From assembly GCA_946538425.1 (NCBI GenBank), contig CAMNGM010000002.1, positions 1 through 56,379 on the forward strand: 56,379 bases of DNA. Reading direction: 5' to 3'. The stretch's first letter is position 1. Each line of letters begins with the position of its first letter. Positions 23,078 to 30,756 of this stretch are shown one piece after another. This DNA is from an uncultured Bacteroidales bacterium (GTDB taxonomy: Bacteria > Bacteroidota > Bacteroidia > Bacteroidales > UBA932). The notes beneath the pieces were generated by a model. That model saw only the letters and a program-made list of their open reading frames with translations. It was not told the DNA's origin and ran no database searches. Position numbers and translations under genes: made by a program.

Positions 23078-24397
23078 ATGAAAAAACTGACTTTCTTTTT
23101 GATGTCCGCGGTCGTCGTGCTGGCATCGTCCTGCCTGAAAGACCAGAAGGACTACTTTGATAAATCCTCCGCCGAACGGCTTCAGGAGGTCCAGGAGAAC
23201 CTGCGGGCGCTCCTCGCCGACAACCAGTACGGATGGCGTATCGAATATTTCATCGGCAACACGGAACAGGACCGGGGAGGCAAGAACCTGACCTTAAAGT
23301 TCGGAAAGGACCTCGACACCGTCTGCGTCCGCTCCGAGGAGTTCGTCGATTCTTCCTTCACCAGCCACTTCAAACTGACCGGTGACGACGGCCCCGTCCT
23401 CTCCTTTGACACCTACAACGGCATCCTCCACAAATATGCCGTTCCCAGCAGCTCGTATTATGAAGCCCGCGGCGGCGATTTCGAGTTCCTCATCATCGAC
23501 TATTCCCCCGAGAAGATTGTCCTGAAGGGAAAACGCTCCGGAAAGACGAGTGTCCTGTATCCGCTGGCCGAAGATGCGAAAACCTTCACGGAACGGCTCC
23601 ATCAGTCCGACAAGGCGTTTTATGTCAGCTCCTTCGAAGGTACGCTGGGCAGTACGGCCGTCAAAGGCGAGATCGATGTCCGGAACCGCCAATTCACCAT
23701 TACGGAAAAACTGGATGACGAATATGCCGACGCGGAGACGACGACGCTTCCCTACATCCTAACGGAGAAGGGGTTGCAGTTCTATGAGCCCGAAGAGTTC
23801 CTGGGCACCACGCTGGAATCGCTCACCTACTCCGCCGCCGACACGACGTTCTCGGCCGCCGGCGTCTCCTTGAAGGGCTTCATTCCCAAGGACTGGCGTC
23901 CTTACGAGTTCTTCGAGGGCTCCTATATGTTCCTGCACAATGACGGGATGTTCCAGATCGAACTGGTTCCCACCGAGGACCAGGAATCCTACCGGGCGAA
24001 CGGATTCGGTACGAATTTCGACATCTTCATGTTCTACGACATCAAGACGGGCCGTTTGAACATCGAGGCGCAGTTCGTGACGGCCAAAGGCTCGGATGAG
24101 GTCCTTCAGGAAGGCGAGAACTATGTCATCATGGCCCCTCTTGGAGAAAGCGGATTCTTCGGTCTGGACGGGGAAGGCTACTCCTCGGCCTGGAACATGC
24201 GGGAAGACCGCCCCGTCTATGTCTGGGAAAACAACGGCAGGAACGCCCGTTTCATGAGTTCCGAACTGATGCTCCGCCTGTATAACCTGACCGATGGTTT
24301 CGTCCGCGACAGCCAGGGTTATTCCATGGGCCCCTCCGTTGCCAAATTCAACGGAAACAAGGCTTCGCTCACCCCGAAATCGATGCAAAAGCGCTAA
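23078..24397 (+). CDS. DUF4302 lipoprotein
   Basis: The protein starts at the ATG at 23078 (MKKLTFFLMSAVVVLASSCL) with an SPII lipobox. The opening YFDKSSAERLQEVQENLRAL followed by YGWRIEYF is characteristic of DUF4302 lipoproteins, which accompany the HExxH lipoprotein in SusCD loci. Its biochemical role is not established; a surface substrate-binding role is plausible. An AAGGAGG sequence six bases upstream is a strong Shine-Dalgarno match, which is unusual in this phylum. Length is 439 aa. Confidence 0.85.
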   Translation: MKKLTFFLMSAVVVLASSCLKDQKDYFDKSSAERLQEVQENLRALLADNQYGWRIEYFIGNTEQDRGGKNLTLKFGKDLDTVCVRSEEFVDSSFTSHFKLTGDDGPVLSFDTYNGILHKYAVPSSSYYEARGGDFEFLIIDYSPEKIVLKGKRSGKTSVLYPLAEDAKTFTERLHQSDKAFYVSSFEGTLGSTAVKGEIDVRNRQFTITEKLDDEYADAETTTLPYILTEKGLQFYEPEEFLGTTLESLTYSAADTTFSAAGVSLKGFIPKDWRPYEFFEGSYMFLHNDGMFQIELVPTEDQESYRANGFGTNFDIFMFYDIKTGRLNIEAQFVTAKGSDEVLQEGENYVIMAPLGESGFFGLDGEGYSSAWNMREDRPVYVWENNGRNARFMSSELMLRLYNLTDGFVRDSQGYSMGPSVAKFNGNKASLTPKSMQKR

Positions 24398-24409
24398 GTG
24401 TTCAAGATT

Positions 24410-25471
24410 ATGAAAAGAATCCTTTACTGTCTGTCTGCAGCCCTGACTGCCGGCCTGCTCCTGTCCTGCCACCAGGAAGACCCGGAGCCCCAGCAGGAAA
24501 ACAATATCGAAATCCTGAACGGAGAAATCTCCTTCCAGCCTGACGGAGGAACGGAGATCATCCGTGTCAAAGCCTCCGGGGCGATCTCCGCGCAGGCCGA
24601 CAAAGACTGGTGCGCCGTTTCCGTGGAAGGGGACGACCAGGTCCGCGTCACGGCTCCTTCCTACGATGGAATAGAGACCCGCTATGCCTATGTGGACATC
24701 CGCTGCGGCGATGAGACCGTCGGCGTCATCATCCATCAGTTCGGGGTCATCGTCCGCAGTTTCGAGGCCTCCGACCTCTTCCTCAAGAACGCGCCTGCCG
24801 AATTCACCTTCGAATATGATGCGAACGCGACGATGTCAGCAAACGCCAATGTCGACTGGATCCATACGAAAGTCGAGGGAAAGACCTTGTCCGTCACCGT
24901 CGACCGCAACGAAGGGATGCAATCCAGGACCGGCACCGTCAAATGGGAAATCGGAGCGATGACGGATTCGTTCAACATCACCCAGTTCGATCCCGCCGAG
25001 TCCGGGCTTCTGGGAGAATGGACCTGGAATGCCGTCCGCGTTACGGACAATTCCCGGCTCGAGCTGGCCGCGAATCTAACCGAAGCGGGGGAAGGTTCCT
25101 ACGAACTCACCCTCCAATCCGACAATATGGACTTCAAGTTCACGGACGTCCGTATGGACGGCATCGTCCTGCAGATTCCCCTGGGTCAGGAGATCGGAAC
25201 ATACCGGACATCCTCAAGCACTTACTACGCATTCTGCCTCCTGGCCCCCGACACAAAAGCCATCACTTACACGAATGTCAATGCCGTCAGGACCGGGTAC
25301 TACACCTTTGACCTGCATTTTGACACGGAGAATCAGACCTGGACGGCGACGGCACGCGAATCGGAGTATCCGAACAAGAATTTCCGTTTCGAGTACTGGA
25401 AGACTTCGGCCCACACCGGCAACTCCTCTTCCAGAACCGTGTTGAAGAGCATTGTCCTGAATAAACAGTGA
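24410..25471 (+). CDS. BACON-domain lipoprotein
   Basis: The start is the ATG at 24410 (MKRILYCLSAALTAGLLLSC); the track begins at a GTG four codons earlier. Two BACON-like immunoglobulin-fold repeats are visible: ISFQPDGGTEIIRVKASGA ... DKDWCAVSVEGD and AEFTFEYDANATMSANANVD ... TVDRNEGMQSRTGTV. The remaining ~170 residues are beta-rich and unassigned. It is the last gene of the SusC-to-BACON cluster. Such proteins are thought to bind or space surface glycoprotein/peptide ligands. A GC-rich hairpin follows. Confidence 0.82.
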   Translation: MKRILYCLSAALTAGLLLSCHQEDPEPQQENNIEILNGEISFQPDGGTEIIRVKASGAISAQADKDWCAVSVEGDDQVRVTAPSYDGIETRYAYVDIRCGDETVGVIIHQFGVIVRSFEASDLFLKNAPAEFTFEYDANATMSANANVDWIHTKVEGKTLSVTVDRNEGMQSRTGTVKWEIGAMTDSFNITQFDPAESGLLGEWTWNAVRVTDNSRLELAANLTEAGEGSYELTLQSDNMDFKFTDVRMDGIVLQIPLGQEIGTYRTSSSTYYAFCLLAPDTKAITYTNVNAVRTGYYTFDLHFDTENQTWTATARESEYPNKNFRFEYWKTSAHTGNSSSRTVLKSIVLNKQ

Positions 25472-25501
25472 TCCGCTCCGATTCCTGATCTGAACCTTGC
25501 G

Positions 25502-25543
25502 GAAGCCCCGGCCCGGTTATTCGAAACCGGAGACCGGGGCTTC
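25502..25543. terminator. Hairpin after the BACON gene
   Basis: GAAGCCCCGG / CCGGGGCTTC flank an inner stem CCGGTT/AACCGG. It overlaps the last codons of the VanX remnant on the other strand. No T-tract is obvious. Confidence 0.5.
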
Positions 25544-25714
25544 GGCTTCCAACTGGCTGACGGGGAAGGTGAAGTACGTGTCCGGGAAGGGCTCGTCCTC
25601 CAGCGTGAAATGCCACCACTCCGTGTCCAGGGGCTTGAATCCGTGGGCCAACATCGCCCTGCGGAGAATCATCCGGTGGGCGAACTGCTCGGCGGTCCTT
25701 TCCGGATTTAGGTT
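25517..25714 (-). pseudogene. 3' remnant of a VanX-type D-alanyl-D-alanine dipeptidase
   Basis: Read on the minus strand, about 65 codons end at TAA (25517-25519). They encode NPERTAEQFAHRMILRRAML, then AHGFKPLDTEWWHFTLEDEP and FPDTYFTFPV. The EWWHFTL segment contains the catalytic Glu and the last zinc-binding His of the M15D (VanX/DdpX) family. The N-terminal two thirds, including the SxHxxGxAxD zinc site, is absent. Upstream of about 25714 the frame hits a TGA and the sequence becomes AT-richer. No other part of the gene is found in the window. It is a truncated, presumably dead gene. Confidence 0.8.
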
Positions 25715-25925
25715 GACTCCGGAGGGAGGTCAAATAGCTGTGTCACGAGGGGTGTTGTTGTGGTCCTTGCCTGCGGAAAAACCGTACCTACCCGTCAAAT
25801 GGAAGATACTGAGAGAAAGAAAGTTGCAAAAAGTTGACCATTCTATTTGGCGCAGCCATAATGTCGTAGTTGACTGTATACCAATGATTTACATTCTACG
25901 ATAGCGTAACAACCATCTCTCTAAT
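25715..25925. other. AT-richer foreign-looking segment without a clear gene
   Basis: Base composition drops well below the surrounding ~60% GC. No complete gene is seen. In one plus frame a short piece ending at a TGA near 25838 (CGKTVPTRQMEDTERKK) weakly recalls the C-terminus of HigB/RelE-type toxins, but it is far too short to claim. This segment replaces the missing 5' part of the VanX gene, so it may be the edge of an old insertion. Confidence 0.45.
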
Positions 25926-25989
25926 GGAGATTCCGCCGGCCGGGGGCCGTCGCTATCTCGGTGCCCTCCCGGGGGGTCCTTGCGAAGCA

Positions 25990-26114
25990 ATGACTCACAG
26001 CCGTCGGGCCTGACGGCCCTCTTGTCTGTTTCCGTGCACGCCGTCCGGTGAGCAAGCTCCCCGTCCGACGCACACGAAAACAGCCAGCTGCTATCGCAGC
26101 CGGCTGTGAGTCAT
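25990..26114. repeat. Long imperfect palindrome beside tRNA-Ser
   Basis: ATGACTCACAGCCG (25990-26003) is exactly inverted as CGGCTGTGAGTCAT (26101-26114). A second nested pair, CTGTTTCCGTGCACG and CGCACACGAAAACAG, is inverted between them. The structure lies 8 bases beyond the 3' end of tRNA-Ser. It may be a non-autonomous mobile element or a large terminator-like fold. Confidence 0.65.
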
Positions 26115-26121
26115 CGTTTTG

Positions 26122-26209
26122 CGGAGAGAGCGAGATTCGAACTCGCGATACCCTTTTGGGGTACACACGCTTTCCAGGCGTGCCTCTTCAGCCACTCGAG
26201 CATCTCTCC
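26122..26209 (-). tRNA. tRNA-Ser (anticodon GGA)
   Basis: The minus strand gives an 88-nt class II tRNA. The acceptor stem is GGAGAGA/TCTCTCC with discriminator G. The D-arm reads TGCTCGAGTGGCTGAAGAGG, and the anticodon loop CTGGAAA gives anticodon GGA (26173-26175). A long variable arm (GTACCCCAAAAGGGTAT) and the T-loop TTCGAAT are present. CCA is not encoded. It reads UCC/UCU serine codons. Confidence 0.96.
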
Positions 26210-26245
26210 AATACGTATCCGGGGCCTTTCGGTCAAACCGGACTG

Positions 26246-26276
26246 CAAAGGTAATCATTTTTTCCGGAAGTGCAAG
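26246..26276 (-). promoter_or_regulatory. Promoter for tRNA-Ser
   Basis: On the minus strand CTTG (26273-26276), a 19-base spacer and TACCTTTG (26246-26253) fit the Bacteroidetes consensus. It lies about 36 bases upstream of the tRNA 5' end. Confidence 0.65.
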
Positions 26277-26305
26277 TACCGGAGGGTCAATTTTTCCACA
26301 CGGGG

Positions 26306-27565
26306 CTATAAAGTCAGGCTGTGGTCGATGCAACCGGGGTATTCTTCGGGGTAATGGGTCACCATCACGAGGGTTTTGCCGGGGGCGCCGCAGTAGCGGT
26401 CCAGCAAGGTTTTCACGTGCCTGCGCTGCGGTTCGTCCAGGCCCTGCAGGGGCTCGTCCAGGATGTAGAGCGGCGGATCCTTGACAAAGGCGCGGGCCAC
26501 CAGGCACAGGCGCTGTTCGCCGCTGGAGATGCGCAGGAAGGGCCTTTCGGCCAGGTGGCCGATCCTGAATTCCTCCATCCACCGACGGGCGGTCTCCCGC
26601 TGGTCCTCGGACGGCTTCCGGAACAGGCCTTCCGTGTCGAAGTGCCCGCTCGTGACGATGTTCAGCGCGGTGGCGTCCTGCTGGAAGGCACGGTGCAGCT
26701 CGGGGCTCACGAAGCCGATCTTGCGCTTGATGTCCCAGATGGTCTCGCCGGTGCCGCGAGGGCGGCCGAAGAGTTCGATGTCGTGGGCGTAGGCCTGGGG
26801 ATTGTCGGCATTAATCAAGCTCAGGAGCGTGCTCTTGCCGCTGCCGTTCGCGCCGGTCAGCGCCCAATGCTCCCCTTCCCGCACGGTCCAGTTCAGGGAA
26901 TTCAGGATGACCCGCCCGCCGAAGCGGATGGTCACGTTCCGGAGGCGGATGACGGCGGGCGGCAGGACACGGTCCAGGTACGCCTCCCGCGGCTCCTTCT
27001 CCCCCGCTTTCCCGTCTTCGACTGGGATGACGTGGGTGACGAAGGGCGGGATCTCCGCCGGACGGGACAAGACCAGCACCAAGGTCATTGACGCGGACAA
27101 GGCGGTCAGAAGCTCTGTCAGCAGGGCCCTCGTCCGCGGGTCCAAGCCGATGTACGGATTGTCCACGACCAGGATTTCCGGTCCGCCCAGCAGGGCGCGC
27201 GTCAGCTGATACTTGCGGAGCTCGCCCGACGACAGCGTCACCAGGGGCTTGTCCAGCAGCGGTTCCATCGAGAACAGGGCGGTCAATTCCTTTACCCGCC
27301 GGAGCGCCGCCTCGGGATCCTTGCTCTCGGCCGCGTCCTGCCGCAGCGCCTCCCCCACGGAAGGCGGATCGCCTTCCAGCGTAAAGAGGTTCCAGCGCTG
27401 CTGCATAAAGAAATTGCGGTCGCCGTAGCTCCCGTACGAATCCCGGAAAGTGATGTATTTCGCGCCTTTGCGGCCGGAGAAGACGGACGCGAGCCGGCTC
27501 TTGCCGGAGGCGTTGTCCCCCACCAGGGCGACCTGTTCTCCGCGACGGATATCCAAACTGTCCAT
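26306..27565 (-). CDS. Tandem ABC ATPase (ModF/PhrA-like)
   Basis: Two nucleotide-binding domains sit in 419 residues with no membrane part. NBD1 has Walker A GDNASGKSRLA, signature LSSGELRKYQ and Walker B ILVVDNPYIGLD, where the usual catalytic Glu is Asn. NBD2 has GANGSGKSTLLSL, SSGEQRLCL and PLYILDEPLQGLD with a normal DE. The segment HDIELFGRPRGTGETIWDIK is typical of ModF/PhrA-type proteins, which are soluble, not classic importers, and of uncertain role. The N-terminus before the first Walker A is only about 17 residues, shorter than usual. It starts 5 bases after the DUF3109 stop, so the three minus-strand genes form an operon. NBD1 may bind but not hydrolyse ATP. Confidence 0.85.
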   Translation of the reverse strand: MDSLDIRRGEQVALVGDNASGKSRLASVFSGRKGAKYITFRDSYGSYGDRNFFMQQRWNLFTLEGDPPSVGEALRQDAAESKDPEAALRRVKELTALFSMEPLLDKPLVTLSSGELRKYQLTRALLGGPEILVVDNPYIGLDPRTRALLTELLTALSASMTLVLVLSRPAEIPPFVTHVIPVEDGKAGEKEPREAYLDRVLPPAVIRLRNVTIRFGGRVILNSLNWTVREGEHWALTGANGSGKSTLLSLINADNPQAYAHDIELFGRPRGTGETIWDIKRKIGFVSPELHRAFQQDATALNIVTSGHFDTEGLFRKPSEDQRETARRWMEEFRIGHLAERPFLRISSGEQRLCLVARAFVKDPPLYILDEPLQGLDEPQRRHVKTLLDRYCGAPGKTLVMVTHYPEEYPGCIDHSLTL

Positions 27566-27570
27566 AGGCC

Positions 27571-28176
27571 TTATTCCTGGGCAATCAGCTGCTCCGCAGC
27601 GGCGCAGAGCGCGTCATAAAAGTCCTGCCCATAAGCGGCAATGAGCGGTTCCTTCAGGAACTGATAGACCCGGATGCCTTCGCGCCGGCCTTTCTCGAAC
27701 GCGCACTTGCAGATGTCCCAGCGGTGGAGGTTCAACCCCTGCCCGCCGCTGCGCAGCTGCACCACGCGGATCGGATACAATTGACAGGAAATGGGTTTCC
27801 GGAAGGTCGACTTGCCGGCGAAGAACTGCCGCTCGATGGAGCAGAAGCAGTTCCCGTCCTCGAAATGGCAGAAGGCGCACTCTTCGCTGCCGGGCACGAG
27901 CGGCGTCACGAGATCGCCGTCCCGGTCGATCTCGAAGAACCCCTTCCCGTCCACGGCCTGCCGCCCCTCCGGGCGCATCAGGGGCGCGAACGCGTCATAA
28001 TTGGCCTCGATGGGGTCCAATTCCTCCTCCTTCAGCGGGGCGCCGCTGTCGCCGACGATGCAGCACTTCCCCTTGCACACGGGATAGTCGCAGGCAAAAT
28101 ACTCCAGGATGACATCCTCCGACACGAGGATGTCCCCGATTTCCACGATGGTTCCGAACGGTCGCTTGTGTCCCAT
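27571..28176 (-). CDS. DUF3109 cysteine-rich protein
   Basis: The 201-residue protein shows FACDYPVCKGKCCIVGDSGAPL near the start, then AFCHFEDGNCFCSIE, and PISCQLYPIRV with WDICKCAFE. These conserved Cys clusters are shared by DUF3109/YkgJ-like proteins and suggest a metal or Fe-S site. Function is unknown. Its ATG directly follows the stop of the M16-like gene (TAAATG), a sign of tight coupling. It is cytoplasmic as far as can be seen. Confidence 0.88.
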   Translation of the reverse strand: MGHKRPFGTIVEIGDILVSEDVILEYFACDYPVCKGKCCIVGDSGAPLKEEELDPIEANYDAFAPLMRPEGRQAVDGKGFFEIDRDGDLVTPLVPGSEECAFCHFEDGNCFCSIERQFFAGKSTFRKPISCQLYPIRVVQLRSGGQGLNLHRWDICKCAFEKGRREGIRVYQFLKEPLIAAYGQDFYDALCAAAEQLIAQE

Positions 28177-30648
28177 TTACTCAATCACGATTTCCGCGGT
28201 TGAACCGGCCGCGAGGGCGGACAACATCTCGGTGATGCGCGCGGCGGTGACGCCGTTCACGCTTTCCTTATAATGGGTGACCAGGTCCTTGCCGATGCCA
28301 TAGCGGGCGACGAGGGCCTCCACCATGGTTTCCGGTTCGGTCAATTCCTGGTTTATTCCGGCTAGGGCCGCCGCCTTGAAGGCGTTCAGGTCCTTGGCGG
28401 ACAGGGTGGTCTTCGCCGCCTTCTGGATCCCTTCCCGGACGGCGTCGAGGTTCGTTCCCCCTTCGCAGGAAAGGAACATCCACAGCCGCTCCTGCGGATA
28501 GGTCTGGAAGCCGGAGGTCACCTCCACCGACATCCCCGTCCCGTCGAGCGAGCGGACCAGCTGGCGGCGGAGCGCCTCAACCGCGACCTCGGCCGCGGCA
28601 TAATTGATCCCGGACAGCGGATACTCCGCATCCAGGCGCACATAGACGCCCTTGCGGCCGCCTTCCTCTCTCTTCGTCACGGTTCCCGGGCGCGGCTGGT
28701 AGCGGACCGACTTGCGGGCCGCGGTCCCGCGCTGCGTGCGGAACCCGCCGAGATACCGGAGCAGGACGCGGCGCACGGTGGCTTCGTCCACGTCGCCCAC
28801 GAGGATCAGCATCCCGTCGTTCATCCGGGAGAACAGGGACTCGTAGAACTGGGCGGCCTTGGCCTGCGTGCCCGGATTCAGGCCGGTCGCATATTTCTTC
28901 GAGGAATAGCTGAAACCCGGATACATCATCGCATAGAGCCGGTTCTCCACCGGTTCCCGGGCCCACCTCGCGTTGCGGAGGAAGATGTCGAACTCGCCCC
29001 GGTTCACCGTCCGGCCGTTTGCGAGGGCCAGGAGCGCCTTCAGGAGCGTGGGAAGCTTGGATGACGGAGCCTGCCCGTAGATGGACGTATAGGTCATCGC
29101 GACCTGCGCGTCCATACGGATGCCGTTCACGGCCAGATGGTCCCGGAAATCGGGGGCGGAAAGGCCGCCGGCGTCATACAGGGACAGCATATCCCCGAAA
29201 TAGCCGCCCTCCCCCTCCGTCAGGCCGTTGGCGCCGGACAGCCCGCTCCCCAGCAGGAGCGAATACTGGAAGGTCCGCCGGCCCGGAACCTGTTTGTACA
29301 CCACCCGCATCCCGTTGGAAAAGGTCCACAGGACGCCGCCGGAGACGGGCTCGGGCTTGGTCTCCTTGAGTTTGACCTTCGGGCAGTTCACTTCCAGGCC
29401 GGCGGTGTCCCGCTGCCAGGTATAGTCCTTCGCCTCCTTGAACGTGGACCCGTACAGATAGGCCAGGTTGTACTGGAACAGGGCGTTGTCCTCGTCCAGC
29501 GTATCCAGCCGGGCGCGGTACTCGAGCGTCAGGTTGGAGAGCTGGTTCAGGAGGGAATTCGAGAACTGGTTGAACAGGCGGGTCTCCGTGCTGTCCGGCA
29601 GGTTTTTCCGGGCGAAAAGACGCGTTTCCTCGCTATAGGGGGCCAGGTTGGCCCCATACAGGAAATGGGACACGCAGCGATCCACATACTGCCGGTCCGT
29701 CAGGGGCTCGCTCCCCCGGGGAAGCATCTCGGCCATCATCACCTGCTTCGCCTCGGAGAATTCCGCCACGGGAACGCCGAACTCGTCCAGGCCCGCCAGC
29801 GTCCCGGAGACGGTCTTCATCGCCGCCTCCAGGTGGTCGCGGTCCGTCTGGACCTCCACGGTGTATTCCTCGTCGCCGCCGGTCTCGGTGCTGTTCAGGT
29901 AGGTGAAATCCAGCCGGCCGTACGGGATGCCCGCATCGCGCAGGTTCCGCTCGATCCGCCGGAGCGCGATGGTCCGGAACTCCCGGCTGAGGATGCCCAT
30001 CACCAGCGCCTGGGCCGTGTTCATCTGCTCCTGCGGCGTGCGCGGGGCGGCATACGAGACCCGGACGACGCCCCGGTCCCCCATCGGCTCGTTGCGCAGG
30101 ACGATGGACGGCATCACGGACGGTTCCCACACATAGTCGGGACCGTGGCTGTTCTCCACGAAGTGCTGCGGCACCATCATCGAGAAGATGTCCAGCTTCT
30201 TCTTGAATTCCGCCGGGTCGATGTCGCCGGCCACGATGACCGCCTCCGCGGCGGACGAAGCCGCCACCTGGGCGAAGGTCACCAGCAGGGTGGAGTCCAG
30301 CGCGTTGGCGTCATACACCGGAACGCGGTCCAGATGCAGGACCGTGGACCCGTCGAAATCCCGGAAATAGCCGCCGGGACGGGGGCCGATCCCGTTGCGG
30401 GACAGATAGGCCGTCTCCAGCGACTCCTCGGCGGCGGGACCGGGCGCCTCGCCGCGGCGGACCACGGCGAAATCGGCATAGCCCTTGCGCTCGTCATTCT
30501 TGACCATATAGTAGGCCACGCCACAACGCAGGGTTCCTTTTTGGATCTTGGGATCCACGGGAAGCGAAGGAAGAGTCTGTGCTGGCACAATTCTTGAAAC
30601 CGTGAGTAAGGCCAGGCCGATGAGTATTTGGGACAGTCGGTTTGCCAT
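28177..30648 (-). CDS. Exported M16 (insulinase/pitrilysin) family protein lacking the zinc motif
   Basis: The start at 30648 (MANRLSQILIGLALLTVSRI) gives a Sec signal ending near PAQ; the track start 11 codons earlier lies in the promoter. The 823-residue protein has the two-half M16 layout, with DARxxxNARxA-like wording, VGDVDEATVRRVLLRYLGGF in the second half and VVAGDIDPAEFKKKL in the first. No HxxEH zinc motif is found in either half; the expected place in half one reads ESLETAYLSRNGIG. It is therefore likely a non-catalytic M16 homologue, as known for partner subunits of M16B proteases. No catalytic partner is in the window. Confidence 0.78.
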   Translation of the reverse strand: MANRLSQILIGLALLTVSRIVPAQTLPSLPVDPKIQKGTLRCGVAYYMVKNDERKGYADFAVVRRGEAPGPAAEESLETAYLSRNGIGPRPGGYFRDFDGSTVLHLDRVPVYDANALDSTLLVTFAQVAASSAAEAVIVAGDIDPAEFKKKLDIFSMMVPQHFVENSHGPDYVWEPSVMPSIVLRNEPMGDRGVVRVSYAAPRTPQEQMNTAQALVMGILSREFRTIALRRIERNLRDAGIPYGRLDFTYLNSTETGGDEEYTVEVQTDRDHLEAAMKTVSGTLAGLDEFGVPVAEFSEAKQVMMAEMLPRGSEPLTDRQYVDRCVSHFLYGANLAPYSEETRLFARKNLPDSTETRLFNQFSNSLLNQLSNLTLEYRARLDTLDEDNALFQYNLAYLYGSTFKEAKDYTWQRDTAGLEVNCPKVKLKETKPEPVSGGVLWTFSNGMRVVYKQVPGRRTFQYSLLLGSGLSGANGLTEGEGGYFGDMLSLYDAGGLSAPDFRDHLAVNGIRMDAQVAMTYTSIYGQAPSSKLPTLLKALLALANGRTVNRGEFDIFLRNARWAREPVENRLYAMMYPGFSYSSKKYATGLNPGTQAKAAQFYESLFSRMNDGMLILVGDVDEATVRRVLLRYLGGFRTQRGTAARKSVRYQPRPGTVTKREEGGRKGVYVRLDAEYPLSGINYAAAEVAVEALRRQLVRSLDGTGMSVEVTSGFQTYPQERLWMFLSCEGGTNLDAVREGIQKAAKTTLSAKDLNAFKAAALAGINQELTEPETMVEALVARYGIGKDLVTHYKESVNGVTAARITEMLSALAAGSTAEIVIE

Positions 30649-30669
30649 GGAATAAACGCTAGGACAATG

Positions 30670-30703
30670 CAAAATTAACAATAAAAATTGCTATTTTTGC
30701 AAA
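30670..30703 (-). promoter_or_regulatory. Promoter for the M16-DUF3109-ABC operon
   Basis: On the minus strand TTTG (30700-30703), a 22-base spacer and TAATTTTG (30670-30677) fit the consensus, 21 bases before the M16 start. It overlaps the divergent TPR-gene promoter. Confidence 0.6.
30692..30699 (+). promoter_or_regulatory. -7 box for the TPR gene
   Basis: TATTTTTG matches TAnnTTTG, 57 bases before the ATG at 30757. It overlaps the -33 spacer of the M16 promoter, so the two promoters may compete. Confidence 0.5.
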
Positions 30704-30756
30704 ATGCGTGCAAACGGCAAGAATTATAAGTTTTAACAAATAAACCCGAACGAAAG

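Noticed and set aside
25497-25904. 135-codon plus-strand ORF
   Set aside because: It runs antisense to the VanX remnant and into the AT-rich patch; the Arg/Trp-rich product is not convincing. The toxin-like piece in another frame is too short to call.
25921-26166. 81-codon minus-strand ORF
   Set aside because: It consists of the palindrome and part of tRNA-Ser; no protein-like character.
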